Source: Pseudomonadota bacterium (GTDB lineage Bacteria > Pseudomonadota > Alphaproteobacteria > Rhizobiales > Xanthobacteraceae). From it: a DNA stretch of 36,298 nucleotides. Below, piece by piece: positions 25,358-33,458 of this stretch. The notes under the pieces are model-generated. The model ran no database searches. It had not been told where the DNA came from and saw nothing but the letters and a program-made list of their open reading frames with translations. A program made the translations under genes and the position numbers. The stretch lies in NCBI GenBank assembly GCA_018971625.1, contig JAGXAJ010000043.1, positions 1 to 36,298 on the forward strand. Reading direction: 5' to 3'. Positions within the stretch are counted from its first letter, which is position 1; every line of letters begins with the position of its first letter.

Positions 25358-25981
25358 ATGCTGGGCCGCCCGAAATTCGTTCTTGCTTCCGGTTCGCCGC
25401 GACGGCTCAGCCTGCTCAACCAGGCCGGCATCGAGCCCGATGCGCTGCGTCCGGGCGATGTCGACGAGACTCCACGGCGGGGCGAACTGCCGCGCGCCTG
25501 CGCCAACCGCCTCGCGCGGGCCAAGGCCGATGCCGCGCTCAAATCGGTGCACCTCGACGACGAATTGCGCGGCGCCTTCATTCTTGCCGCAGATACGGTG
25601 GTTGCGGTCGGCCGTCGCATCCTGCCGAAAGCCAATCTGGTTGACGAAGCCTCGCAATGCCTGCGGTTGTTGTCGGGCCGCAACCATCGGGTCTACACCG
25701 CGATTTGCCTGGTGACGCCGAAGGAAACCTTCCGCCAGCGCCTGATCGAGACGCGGGTGCGCTTCAAGCGCCTGAGCGAGGACGATATCCAGGCCTATGT
25801 CGGCTCCGGCGAATGGCGCGGCAAGGCCGGCGGCTATGCCGTGCAGGGCATCGCCGGATCGTTCGTGGTCAAGATGGTCGGCTCCTACACCAATATCGTC
25901 GGCCTGCCGCTCTATGAATCGATGGCGCTGCTCGGCGGCGAAGGCTTTCCGATCCGTTTTGGCTGGTTGAATGCCAGCTAG
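25358..25981 (+). CDS. maf: Maf-family nucleoside triphosphate pyrophosphatase
   Basis: House-cleaning pyrophosphatase that hydrolyses non-canonical or excess NTPs to NMP and PPi. From [12 protein letters not shown] the protein is 207 residues, normal for Maf. Motifs are ASGSPRR (10-16), the metal-binding [26 protein letters not shown] and [28 protein letters not shown]. The start ATG 25358 is set by homology; the frame is open 101 codons upstream through the phosphatase gene. Its TAG stop lies within the first bases of a dispersed repeat, and the yacG ATG (25971) overlaps its last codons. The last residues (GWLNAS) are close to the usual family end, so little, if anything, was lost. Confidence 0.95.
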   Translation: MLGRPKFVLASGSPRRLSLLNQAGIEPDALRPGDVDETPRRGELPRACANRLARAKADAALKSVHLDDELRGAFILAADTVVAVGRRILPKANLVDEASQCLRLLSGRNHRVYTAICLVTPKETFRQRLIETRVRFKRLSEDDIQAYVGSGEWRGKAGGYAVQGIAGSFVVKMVGSYTNIVGLPLYESMALLGGEGFPIRFGWLNAS

Positions 25982-26279
25982 AGCGTTTTCGAGCGAAGTG
26001 GATACGGTTCGCGTGAAGAAAACGCGTCAAAACAAGAATCCAGAGCCCCGTTCCGATTCCATCGGAACGGAAAAAGGCTCTAGGCCGCCCGATCGCGTCG
26101 GCCCCGCAGGGCGTCCGGCGCAGCCCTCGGCCAAACCATGCCCGATCTGCGGCAAGCCGCCGGCCGAGGCTTCCAGGCCGTTTTGTTCCGACCGCTGCCG
26201 GGATGTCGACCTGAATCGCTGGCTATCCGGCTCCTACGCCATTCCGGGTAAACCGGACGCCGACGAGGACGCCGGATAG
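25971..26279 (+). CDS. yacG: DNA gyrase inhibitor YacG with repeat-derived N-terminal extension
   Basis: Small zinc protein that binds the GyrB C-terminal domain and inhibits gyrase in E. coli. The core is residues 55-96 of 102: zinc cysteines C57, C60, C72 and C76 (C-X2-C-X11-C-X3-C), then [19 protein letters not shown], which is typical of the family. The first roughly 37 residues are not YacG-like; they are the translation of a dispersed palindromic repeat (25978-26083), read through in frame. The only starts available are ATG 25971 and GTG 25998 or 26013, all in or before the repeat; none lies between it and the zinc core. Typical YacG is about 60-65 residues. The gene overlaps the maf end by 11 bp. 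Confidence 0.88.
   Translation: MPARAFSSEVDTVRVKKTRQNKNPEPRSDSIGTEKGSRPPDRVGPAGRPAQPSAKPCPICGKPPAEASRPFCSDRCRDVDLNRWLSGSYAIPGKPDADEDAG
25978..26083 (+). repeat. Dispersed 106-bp palindromic repeat inside yacG
   Basis: Terminal inverted repeats CTAGAGC/GCTCTAG bound the element. Inside are GCGTTTTC (25983-25990) paired with GAAAACGC (26018-26025), and a perfect hairpin CCGTTCCGAT-TCC-ATCGGAACGG (26048-26070). The sequence is of the family I recall as widespread in intergenic DNA of Bradyrhizobium and Rhodopseudomonas. Here it carries the maf stop codon and the 5' coding part of yacG. Confidence 0.85.
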
Positions 26280-26465
26280 GCGAGAATCCGGTGGTTGAGG
26301 TTGCCGTGCGGGGTTGGTCTGTCCTCACCCTTCCGTCCTATGTCGGACACGCCTTCTGCCGCATGGCTGTGCCGCCGCGCGTAGCCAGAGGTGAAGCGTG
26401 GTGGACAGGGCTGCCCGGCCTGACTATAAACCGCCCGCTCCGGGGTGCTTCTGCGCTCCCGAAGT

Positions 26466-26541
26466 GCCCAGGTAGCTCAGTTGGTAGAGCATGCGACTGA
26501 AAATCGCAGTGTCGGTGGTTCGATCCCGCCCCTGGGCACCA
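26466..26541 (+). tRNA. tRNA-Phe (anticodon GAA)
   Basis: 76-nt cloverleaf with encoded CCA. Acceptor GCCCAGG pairs with CCTGGGC. The D arm is AGCTCAGTTGGTAGAGC. The anticodon stem-loop GCGAC-TGAAAAT-CGC region gives GAA, and the T arm is GGTGGTTCGATCCCGCC. It reads phenylalanine codons. The DNA after it is accessory-like, and tRNA 3' ends are common integration sites, but no repeated 3' end was found in the window. Confidence 0.96.
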
Positions 26542-26717
26542 TTTTATCAAAAAATCAATGAGTTCGAACTAGGCCGCATCGTCCATTGTTGCGATGTACC
26601 GCTGCTGGATACCATATGGGTACTGCTACTCTGGCGTAAGAGTGCTGGATGCTGGAGCCCTACAAGTAATTGTAGCGCCACAGCCACAATGGCGCGGCAT
26701 GGGATGGGAGCCGCGGA

Positions 26718-26900
26718 CTAGCTGTTGGGCGTCGTTTTGAAGCGTCCTACCAGGCGTTCCCCGTCCCACAATTCCACGTTACGAGCGCCGACTATCTTCT
26801 TTGCAGCTTCGATCGCCTGAGCGTCATCTGCGCTTACTATAGCCGTGTCGCCCTGGATGTGGCCCTTGTCGTTGAGGATGTAGACTCGATAATCGGTCAC
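26718..26900 (-). CDS. Small protein of unknown function
   Basis: 60 residues from a GTG start (VTDYRVYILNDKGHIQG). The sequence is a compact alpha/beta module: two short strands, the helix DDAQAIEAAKKIVGA, then NVELWDGERLVGRF. The layout strand-GH-strand-acidic turn-helix-VELW is, as I recall, seen in many tiny Bradyrhizobium proteins of unknown function. No signal peptide or membrane segment. GGAGAT precedes the GTG at a slightly long distance. It stands alone; its 3' end faces tRNA-Phe. Confidence 0.75.
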   Translation of the reverse strand: MTDYRVYILNDKGHIQGDTAIVSADDAQAIEAAKKIVGARNVELWDGERLVGRFKTTPNS

Positions 26901-27510
26901 GCTATCTTATCTCCATATCTACGCTGTCACCGGCGCCTATCTTTATGGCCAAAACCTCCTTGGACGCCAGTCCAAAAAGCCTGTTCGGCGGCCAGCGTGC
27001 CGGACTGATTTTCTCAAAGGAGCGTGGGCTGCGAAAGTATTTTTTTGGACTGCGTTTACAACTCTGAGATGCCGTCCAACAACGGTTCCATTTTGTTTGC
27101 GAGTTCGTGAGGAATCACTGAGACTTGGAATGAAACGAGACCTCGCTGGGCCTTTGGCTATCCTGGCTTAGACCCGCACGAAGTCTGAGAAGGCGTCGTG
27201 CTCGTCTCTTGATAGCCTTTAGATTAGATTTACGGCGGCCGTCCGCTCGTTTCTCCGGTTCACGGCGACTATCGCTTCGTCAGGCAGAAATTCCGATTTA
27301 GTTCTGTGCAGATTTCCCGGTGCTGGCGGTTTGTCCGGAATGATTTCTGCTTCGTCTTCTCTTCGGGAAGTCCCTCAATTTGTCGCCGGGGGTGCAACAG
27401 GAACGATCCTCAAGTTAATGCATTACTTGTTGGTCCAGGGCGGAAGCGCCTTGAGCAGCTTTGCGATGCACACGGGCGCTGGGGCACGACAGCTTTGAAA
27501 GGCATATCAT
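26901..27510. other. Long intergenic region with a candidate stress promoter
   Basis: 610 bp with no convincing gene. A small hairpin TTGGAC-GCCA-GTCCAA lies at 26960-26975. At the right end there is an EcfG-like promoter match (27400-27424). The open frame at 27306-27533 has arginine/cysteine-rich content and overlaps the next gene; I do not accept it. Confidence 0.5.
27400..27424 (+). promoter_or_regulatory. EcfG-like (general stress sigma) promoter match
   Basis: GGAAC (27400-27404), 16 bp, CATT (27421-27424), one base off the GGAAC-N16/17-CGTT consensus. It would give a leader of about 80 nt before the YflT-like gene, a plausible member of the general stress regulon. Confidence 0.4.
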
Positions 27511-28158
27511 ATGAATCAGCGCAACTCCTCTGAAGAGGCATGGAGTTACAGCGCCCACGAGGCTGTGGGCGTTTTTGCGGACCCCGATGCAGTGGAAGCA
27601 GTGATCGGCGAGCTCGAAGTTTCAGGCTTCGACAGGGCCACCATATCCGTGCTTGCGACCGACCGGACGGTCAAGGAGAGAGTGGGCCATCTTTACCACT
27701 CCGTCGCAGATATGGAGGACAACGGCCAGGTCCCGCAGTCTGCTTTCGTCTCCAAGGATTCGTTGACGGAGGGGGCGGCATTTGCTGTGGGCGTACCGTT
27801 CTACATCGGTGGTACTGCAGGCGCCGTCGCTGTCATCGCAACCGGCGGCGCATTGGCGGCCGCCATCGCTGTGGCCCTTGCCGGCGGCGCGGCGTGCGCG
27901 GGGTTGGGCGCACTGTTGGCGAGCGCGGTAGCGCGGCACCACAAGGAGCATGTCTTGGAGCAACTTACGCAAGGCGGGCTGGTCATATGGGTAAGTCTGC
28001 GGGACGACGAGGCGAAACAACGTGCGCTGCAGATATTCACGAAAGCCGGCGGTCGCGATGTTCATGTCCATGAGGTTCAGCGCGAATGGACCCTAAAGGA
28101 TCGGCCTTTGTCCACGGTGCAGTTCGACCCCTTTCTGCAGCACGATGACGCCGGTTAA
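27511..28158 (+). CDS. General stress protein 17M/YflT-like membrane-associated protein
   Basis: 215-residue protein. The N-terminal module (residues about 15-65, HEAVGVFADPDAVEAVIGELEVSGFDRATISVLATD) resembles the general stress protein 17M/YflT domain of sigma-B-controlled Bacillus proteins. A glycine/alanine-rich hydrophobic pair of helices is at about 93-140 (AAFAVGVPFYIGGTAGAVAV, then AAAIAVALAGGAACAGLGALLASAV). The C-terminal part repeats a ferredoxin-like half (GGLVIWVSLRDDEAKQRALQIFTKAGGRDVHVHEV). GAAAGG precedes the ATG. It is probably an inner-membrane protein made under stress, which fits the EcfG-like promoter upstream; its function is unknown. Confidence 0.78.
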   Translation: MNQRNSSEEAWSYSAHEAVGVFADPDAVEAVIGELEVSGFDRATISVLATDRTVKERVGHLYHSVADMEDNGQVPQSAFVSKDSLTEGAAFAVGVPFYIGGTAGAVAVIATGGALAAAIAVALAGGAACAGLGALLASAVARHHKEHVLEQLTQGGLVIWVSLRDDEAKQRALQIFTKAGGRDVHVHEVQREWTLKDRPLSTVQFDPFLQHDDAG

Positions 28159-28487
28159 CTGGCGATCGCTACGGTTCAAAGGTGCGCTTCAGCAGCGCTG
28201 ATGATCCTCCAATGGAAAATCCGGCGGTTGTCCATGTTGCAGCCGAGGTCTCATCACGCGAGGACTACCTGCAAGACGGCTTGAGGAAAGGCGTTTCCAT
28301 ATAGCGCGCGGATGAATGCGGTGAACCACCGCGAGGGAGGCCGCCGCACCTTCAAAACTGCGCTCGCGCCTTGCGTTCATGATTGCGCCCGCTCCGCCGG
28401 ACCACATCTGTTGGAACGCGGAAACCGTCGGATGAGTTGCAGGAACACGTGTCTTGCAATGCTGCGCCAGAATTAGAGGAGGCAGCA
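28159..28487. other. Intergenic region with a second EcfG-like match
   Basis: 329 bp. Nothing coding is supported. GGAAC-N17-AGTT at 28413-28438 is the only signal seen. Confidence 0.5.
28413..28438 (+). promoter_or_regulatory. EcfG-like promoter match
   Basis: GGAAC (28413-28417), 17 bp, AGTT (28435-28438), one mismatch to consensus. The small gene at 28488 would be transcribed with a leader of about 45 nt. Confidence 0.4.
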
Positions 28488-28706
28488 ATGATCGACAGTT
28501 CAGCTCTCCTGCACCGAGCAAGTCAATTGAGAGACCGGGCGAAGCATGAAATCGACGAGGCCGTTCGCAGCCGGCTGATCAGCATGGCCGATCATTACGA
28601 GCATCTTGCCGAAAGCCAGAACTGGTCGAAAGCACATCCTCCGGATGTCTCGGAATTGAGCAATCTTTTCACCAGAGCGACCAAGGACCAACCCAAGGAC
28701 GAATAA
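28488..28706 (+). CDS. Small helical protein of unknown function
   Basis: 72 residues with a very strong RBS (GAGGAGG, 5 nt before the ATG), so it is surely translated. The sequence is one long helical hairpin: SSALLHRASQLRDRAKHEID, then RSRLISMADHYEHLAESQNW, followed by a loose tail. Similar short proteins with the MADHYEHLAES-type motif are, as I recall, frequent in Bradyrhizobium, with no known role. It has no membrane segment. The promoter-like match suggests stress control. It converges with the PEBP gene 39 bp away. Confidence 0.8.
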   Translation: MIDSSALLHRASQLRDRAKHEIDEAVRSRLISMADHYEHLAESQNWSKAHPPDVSELSNLFTRATKDQPKDE

Positions 28707-28745
28707 TGGGGCGCGTCGAGATTGCCTCAATCCGCGCGCATAGTG

Positions 28746-29210
28746 TCAGCGGCTGTAGGTTCCGACAAGCTCGGCCTGAGCAAGCATGTGCTTTTCGGCG
28801 GCTTTCCAGATATCGTCGATCGACATCTTGGGGACTCGCGACAACTCTTCAACGTCCAAAGCCGCCAGCTTGAAATGATAGTGATGCGTTCCATGTCCCT
28901 TGGGCGGCGCGGGGCCACCGTAACGCGGTTCGCCGAAATCGTTGACACCCTTTCCCAGTTTCTCCGTTTTCGCGCCGTGGCCAACAGCTTCCGGCAAGAT
29001 CGACCGCTCGCCCATGATGTTGTAGAGCCCCCAATGGTGGAACGTGCCGGATGGCGCGTCTGGATCCTCGACAACAAGCGCAAAGCTCTTGGTCCCGGCC
29101 GGCGCGTCTGACCACTCCAGAGGAGGCGAGACGTTTTCACCATCCCCGGCGTATTTGGCAGGAATCTGGTCACCGTCACGGAACGCGGGACTTGTCAGGC
29201 TGAATGTCAT
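28746..29210 (-). CDS. YbhB/YbcL family phosphatidylethanolamine-binding-like protein
   Basis: PEBP/Raf-kinase-inhibitor-like protein of 154 residues, normal for the bacterial YbhB/YbcL family. Motifs are the DPDAP box (49-53), HHWGLYNI (58-65) and GHGTHHYHFKLAALD (105-119), which line the small anion-binding pocket. No signal peptide, so it is cytoplasmic. The ATG at 29210 has AAAGGAAG upstream, which decides against the longer frame from 29324. The bacterial function is unclear; ligand binding or kinase modulation has been suggested. It is next to other small stress-type genes. Confidence 0.92.
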   Translation of the reverse strand: MTFSLTSPAFRDGDQIPAKYAGDGENVSPPLEWSDAPAGTKSFALVVEDPDAPSGTFHHWGLYNIMGERSILPEAVGHGAKTEKLGKGVNDFGEPRYGGPAPPKGHGTHHYHFKLAALDVEELSRVPKMSIDDIWKAAEKHMLAQAELVGTYSR

Positions 29211-29351
29211 GATCGCTTCCTTTCTACAGCCAGTCAGCATTTCTCGGCCGCCGACGACTTGGCAGCCGCTCTCTCCCTTTTGGATGTGGCGACGCTCCTT
29301 GGTCGCTTCCGGGACGCCCAGCAAGGCGCCTTGCGCCGAACGCGCGCCTCA

Positions 29352-29497
29352 GATCAGCCGAGATCCGCAAGTGCGATGACCCCGACCAGGCACTTGCCGC
29401 GATTGAGCATCGGCAACCGCCGAACTTGATGCCTGGCCATGATCCGCGCCGCCGCTTCTGCATCATCATCTTCAAAGCAGTAACCGCGGTTACGGGA
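29352..29497 (-). pseudogene. Remnant of a CBS-domain protein gene
   Basis: On the minus strand the frame ending at TGA 29352-29354 reads GYCFEDDDAEAAARIMARHQ, then VRRLPMLNRGKCLVGVIALADLG. This is the second half of a CBS-pair protein of the type that binds adenosyl ligands. The N-terminal CBS motif is missing: a stop codon (TGA) occurs in this frame just upstream of RNRGY, while another frame continues QDVDPVTAVTALK, pointing to a frameshift near 29493. There is no start codon or RBS. It is a non-functional fragment. Confidence 0.7.
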
Positions 29498-29832
29498 TCA
29501 ACGTCCTGCGCGCCGCCGGGTTTCTGTCGTCGACCTTCTCATTGAAGGTGCGTCAGGTGAGGGGATAGCGCCCCGCACTGGCTAAAGGCGTGTTGTTGGC
29601 CGTGATTCCTGCCCGCGAGGAGCGCAGCACCGCCGCACACTCGCTGCGTCGGAGCAGTTAGGAACGTGCCGTCACCGCATGAGTTGCGTCGGCAGTAAGT
29701 GCTGATCGCAGACCTCAACGATGATGCGCGTTTGAGCATGTCGCAAAATGCTGATAGCGCGCGCCGCACCATCATAGCCGCGGCAACCGTGCAATTTCTC
29801 GCGAGCGGCCGGATGAAGCGAGGAGAGCGTTA

Positions 29833-29858
29833 GGAACAATCGGGGCTTGGACGGCGTT
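29833..29858 (+). promoter_or_regulatory. Consensus EcfG-type promoter match upstream of nuoD
   Basis: GGAAC (29833-29837), 17 bp, CGTT (29855-29858), a full match to the EcfG consensus. Transcription would start near 29865, 210 nt upstream of nuoD, with no clear gene in between. A match this short is expected about once by chance in a window of this size, so it needs experimental support. Confidence 0.4.
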
Positions 29859-30074
29859 CGACATTTTGTTCTTGCTGGTCTTTCCGCCGGTGGCCATTCC
29901 GGATGGGTGCACGCACGTTGCATAGCCCTGCAACAGGCATCCAACGGGTAGGGATCGACGCTGTTACTCCGCACTGCTGCACCTTGTCATGCGGTTGGCG
30001 CCGCTCAGGAAAGATAGTTCCTCAAGCGATGCCGGCTGCGGAACCCGCTGCAACCATAAAACCGTGAGTTCGCC

Positions 30075-31265
30075 ATGGCGGAAGCGGGCCTTCGCAATTT
30101 CACGATCAATTTCGGTCCCCAACACCCTTCGGCCCACGGAGTGCTTCGCCTTGTGCTGGAACTCGACGGCGAGGTCGTCCGCCGTGTCGATCCTCACATC
30201 GGCTTGCTCCATCGCGGTACCGAAAAGCTGATCGAGCACAAGACCTATCTGCAAGCGATCGGATATTTCGACCGGCTCGACTATGTCGCGCCGATGAACC
30301 AGGAGCATGCATTTTGTCTCGCAGCAGAGAGGCTGCTTGGCCTCGAAGTGCCGCGGCGTGGCCAATTGATCCGCGTGCTGTACTGTGAAATCGGACGGTT
30401 GCTTTCGCACCTTCTCAACATCACGACACAGGCAATGGATGTCGGCGCGCTCACCCCGCCGCTGTGGGGATTCGAGGAGCGCGAGAAGCTGATGGTGTTT
30501 TACGAACGCGCATCCGGCGCGCGCATGCACGCAAACTACTTCCGCATCGGCGGCGTGCACCAGGATCTTCCGCCAAAGCTGATCGACGATATCGAGGCGT
30601 TTTGCGATCCGTTTCTGCGCGTGGTGGACGATCTGGATCGACTCTTGACGAGCCTGCGCATTTTCAAGCAGCGCAATGTCGACATAGGAAAAGTGACGCT
30701 GAATGAAGCCTGGGGACTGGGTTTTTCCGGCGTCATGGTGCGCGGCGCGGGCGCGGCCTGGGATCTGCGCAAGGCGCAGCCCTATGAGTGCTATTCGGAG
30801 ATGGATTTCGACATTCCGATCGGAAGGAACGGCGACAATTACGACCGCTATCTGATCCGCATGGAGGAGATGCGCCAGTCGGTGCGCATCATGAGACAAT
30901 GCATTGACAAGCTCCGCGCGCCTGACGGGCGGGGTCCTGTCATGGTGCAGGATAACAAGATCGTTCCTCCACGCCGCGGCGAGATGAAGCGCTCGATGGA
31001 AGCGCTGATTCACTACTTCAAACTCTACACAGAAGGCGTTCACGTGCCCGCCGGCGAGATCTATGCGGCTGTGGAAGCTCCCAAGGGTGAATTCGGCGTG
31101 TACCTGGTCTCGGACGGGACGAACCAGCCCTACAGGTGCAAGATCCGTGCGCCCTCGTTCGCGCACCTGCAGGCCATGGACGTGCTCTGCCGCGGTCACA
31201 TGTTGGCCGACGTCGCGGCGATCATCGGTTCGCTGGACATCGTTTTTGGGGAGATTGATCGATAA
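30075..31265 (+). CDS. nuoD: NADH-quinone oxidoreductase subunit D, orphan copy
   Basis: 49-kDa-type complex I subunit that forms the quinone pocket with NuoB. The 396-residue protein is intact. GPQHPSAHG (14-22) carries the quinone-site histidine. The tyrosine motif is in [11 protein letters not shown], and the signatures [26 protein letters not shown] and the terminal segment DIVFGEIDR are conserved. Small departures from the usual sequence include LQAIGYFDR where proline normally precedes YFDR. No other nuo gene is adjacent, which is unusual. ATG 30075 fits the family; no strong RBS. At the 3' end TAATG overlaps an ATG opening MSDEEIAMP, which runs for only 30 codons, so the next gene of an operon seems to have been lost. 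Confidence 0.92.
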   Translation: MAEAGLRNFTINFGPQHPSAHGVLRLVLELDGEVVRRVDPHIGLLHRGTEKLIEHKTYLQAIGYFDRLDYVAPMNQEHAFCLAAERLLGLEVPRRGQLIRVLYCEIGRLLSHLLNITTQAMDVGALTPPLWGFEEREKLMVFYERASGARMHANYFRIGGVHQDLPPKLIDDIEAFCDPFLRVVDDLDRLLTSLRIFKQRNVDIGKVTLNEAWGLGFSGVMVRGAGAAWDLRKAQPYECYSEMDFDIPIGRNGDNYDRYLIRMEEMRQSVRIMRQCIDKLRAPDGRGPVMVQDNKIVPPRRGEMKRSMEALIHYFKLYTEGVHVPAGEIYAAVEAPKGEFGVYLVSDGTNQPYRCKIRAPSFAHLQAMDVLCRGHMLADVAAIIGSLDIVFGEIDR

Positions 31266-31301
31266 TGTCCGATGAGGAGATCGCCATGCCGCAGAGATGC
31301 G

Positions 31302-31861
31302 GATCTCGGAGGCAGCAATCCGATTCCTCTCGACGTTCCCGGCGCGGGCGGCAGTAAAGCTCTGATGCTGGCGCTGGGGAAGGACGGCAAGGCCTATCTT
31401 CTTGATCGAAACAACCTCGGCGGTATTGGCGGCCAGCTAGCGGCCGAAACAGTGTCCGAGACTCGGATCATCACCTCGCCCGCCGCCTATCGGGTCGGGA
31501 ATGACGTCTTTGTTGCCTTCCAAGCTCCAGGCGCGCATTGCCCAACGCCGGGCCGGGGTCGCGACCTAACGGTGTTGAGGATCACCGCAGGCTCACTGCC
31601 GGCGATGTCCACCGCCTGGTGTGGTGCGCTCCGCGGCCGCGGCTTCCCCATTGTGACCACCACGGACGGACATTCCAATCCGATCGTGTGGATGCTTGGC
31701 GCCGAAGGCGACAATCGGTTGCACGCATTCCGCGGCGACACGGGTGAGCCGATTTTTGCGAGCGCCCCCTGGGCGGTCTGCGACGCTTCCAGACGCCGGT
31801 CGCGACCCGGGATCACCTTTATGTCGGCGCCGATGAGCGCATTTACGCGTTCAAGTTCTGA
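31302..31861 (+). pseudogene. Truncated, frameshifted PQQ-type beta-propeller protein gene
   Basis: The frame reads DLGGSNPIPLDVPGAGG, LALGKDGKAYLLDRNNLGG and HSNPIVWMLGAEGDNRLHAFRGDTGEPIF, which are typical blades of PQQ-binding-like beta-propeller proteins. After a T5 run at 31753-31757 the homology moves to another frame, LGGLRRFQTPVATRDHLYVG, then ADERIYAFKF and TGA at 31859-31861, the usual C-terminus of such proteins. Restoring one T joins the two parts. The N-terminal half is missing and the fragment begins directly after nuoD. No start codon or signal peptide remains, so it is a pseudogene. Confidence 0.75.
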
Positions 31862-31959
31862 GCTTGCCGCCGCATTGCGCAATCGCTCGAGGACTTGAGG
31901 TTGGGGCACGGAGCCCCACTTTTCTTCGCGCTCCCGTTCCGCGCGGCAAGTTTGAGCAA

Positions 31960-33393
31960 CTACAGAGGCTCAACCAAGATCGACTTGACGTTGCAGAACT
32001 CTCGGATTCCAAATTCGGATAGTTCTCGTCCGTAGCCACTATCCTTCACCCCGCCGAACGCCAGCCGAGAGTCTGAACGAACATTGTCGTTCACGAATGC
32101 GACGCCCGCGTCCAGCTCTTCCGCCGCGATCCGCTCTCCTCGACCGGTATCGCCTGTAATCACCGCGGCTCCGAGACCAAAATGGCTAGCGTTGACAATA
32201 CGGATGGCGTCCGCCTCGTCTTTTGCGGAGATGACGGCGGCGACCGGTCCGAATACCTCTTCATCGTGCGCAGCCTGACCAGGCAACACATTCGACAGAA
32301 CCGTGGCCGGATACCATGCTCCCGGTTGTTTCGGCACGTTGCCGCCGAGAAGGATTTTGGCGCCGTTCTTCACGCTCTGCCTGACTTGGCTCGCGATCTG
32401 ATCGCGCGAGTGCACGCTTTCCATCGGCCCCAGTCTCGTCTTCGGATTGCTCGGGTCTCCCATCACATATTGGCGCATCTCTTCGACCAGCGCGTGTTCG
32501 AACGCTTCCCGTGTGCTCTCGACCACAACAAACCTCTTGGCCGCAATGCAGCTCTGGCCGCCATTGACCATCCGTCCACGTCCGCAGATCCTGGCCGCGG
32601 CGACCGGATCGGCATCCTCCAGAACGACATAGCCGTCCGATCCTCCAAGCTCGAACACGCCCTTCTTCATGACCGTGCCCGCGGTTGCTGCGACAGACTT
32701 GCCGGCTGCCACGCTACCCGTGAGCGTGACGGCGGCGATATGTGGCGATTCGATCAATGGCTTGAGGTCTTTGGATGGCAGAAGCACTGTCCTGAAAACG
32801 TTGACCGGAAATCCGGCTTCTCGGAAGATCTCTTCCATCGCAAGCGCGCATCCGGGCACATTGGAAGCATGCTTGAGGACGCCAGCGTTGCCAGCCATCA
32901 GATGCGGGGCCGCAAATCGCATTACCTGCCAGAACGGAAAATTCCAGGGCATCACTGCAAGGATGACACCAAGCGGGTTGAACGTCACAAAAGCGCGCGG
33001 GGCAGGCCTGGGCCCCGCATGGTTGGCGCTCATATCCCGAGGAATCGGTCTCAGAAATTCTTCGGCATTTGCTGCAAAGAACTCGCAGCACGAGGCGCAC
33101 TTATCGAGTTCGGCCAGACCGTCGGTAACGGTCTTGCCCATTTCGTCGGTCATCAATCTGGCATAACGCTCGCGATTCCTGCGAATCGCTTGCGCCGCTC
33201 CCTTCATTAGACCCGAACGCGCGCTGAATGGCGTCCGCCGCCAGTGAACTTGTGCCTGATGCACTTCAGCCGCGATCGATATAGCCTGTTCCACCGTGTG
33301 TCCATCATAGGCGGGGCCGTTCTCGCCAGTCGCCGGGTTGACCGTCTGGAATGAACGAGCTGCCGTTGCAGCGATTGCTTTCGTTTGGGCCAT
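31960..33393 (-). CDS. NAD(P)-dependent aldehyde dehydrogenase, succinate-semialdehyde dehydrogenase-like
   Basis: 477-residue aldehyde dehydrogenase. Catalytic features are N151 in PWNFPFWQ, K174 in VLKHASN, E248 in FELGGSDGYVV and the nucleophile C282 in NGGQSCIAAKR. The terminal part (FGGVKDSGYGRELSEFG) is the oligomerisation segment. The closest type is the Sad/GabD-like group that oxidises succinate semialdehyde and related short acid aldehydes; the true substrate is not certain. ATG 33393 is preceded by GGAG at 7 nt and begins MAQTKAIAA; a longer frame to 33489 was not used. It is the last gene of a three-gene minus-strand unit, 65 bp after the ComA-like gene. Confidence 0.93.
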   Translation of the reverse strand: MAQTKAIAATAARSFQTVNPATGENGPAYDGHTVEQAISIAAEVHQAQVHWRRTPFSARSGLMKGAAQAIRRNRERYARLMTDEMGKTVTDGLAELDKCASCCEFFAANAEEFLRPIPRDMSANHAGPRPAPRAFVTFNPLGVILAVMPWNFPFWQVMRFAAPHLMAGNAGVLKHASNVPGCALAMEEIFREAGFPVNVFRTVLLPSKDLKPLIESPHIAAVTLTGSVAAGKSVAATAGTVMKKGVFELGGSDGYVVLEDADPVAAARICGRGRMVNGGQSCIAAKRFVVVESTREAFEHALVEEMRQYVMGDPSNPKTRLGPMESVHSRDQIASQVRQSVKNGAKILLGGNVPKQPGAWYPATVLSNVLPGQAAHDEEVFGPVAAVISAKDEADAIRIVNASHFGLGAAVITGDTGRGERIAAEELDAGVAFVNDNVRSDSRLAFGGVKDSGYGRELSEFGIREFCNVKSILVEPL

Positions 33394-33458
33394 GTCACGC
33401 TCCATTTCTTTCAACTGACGCGGCGATATCCGTCTCGCGTTAAACTTCGTCCGACCTG

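Larger units (their letters stand above)
29211..30074. other. Decayed region between the PEBP gene and nuoD
   Basis: 864 bp with no intact gene. It holds a CBS-domain gene remnant (29352-29497), a perfect 14-bp palindrome GTAACCGCGGTTAC (29480-29493) and a consensus EcfG-type promoter match at 29833-29858. Short frames across it have low-complexity content and no RBS. Confidence 0.6.

Noticed and set aside
26491..26721. Plus-strand frame starting inside tRNA-Phe
   Set aside because: Begins within the tRNA and has no RBS or conserved content.
27306..27533. 75-codon frame before the YflT-like gene
   Set aside because: Cys/Arg-rich, no RBS, and it overlaps the start of the next gene in another frame.
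29964..31199. 411-codon minus-strand frame opposite nuoD
   Set aside because: Antisense shadow of an intact, motif-complete nuoD.
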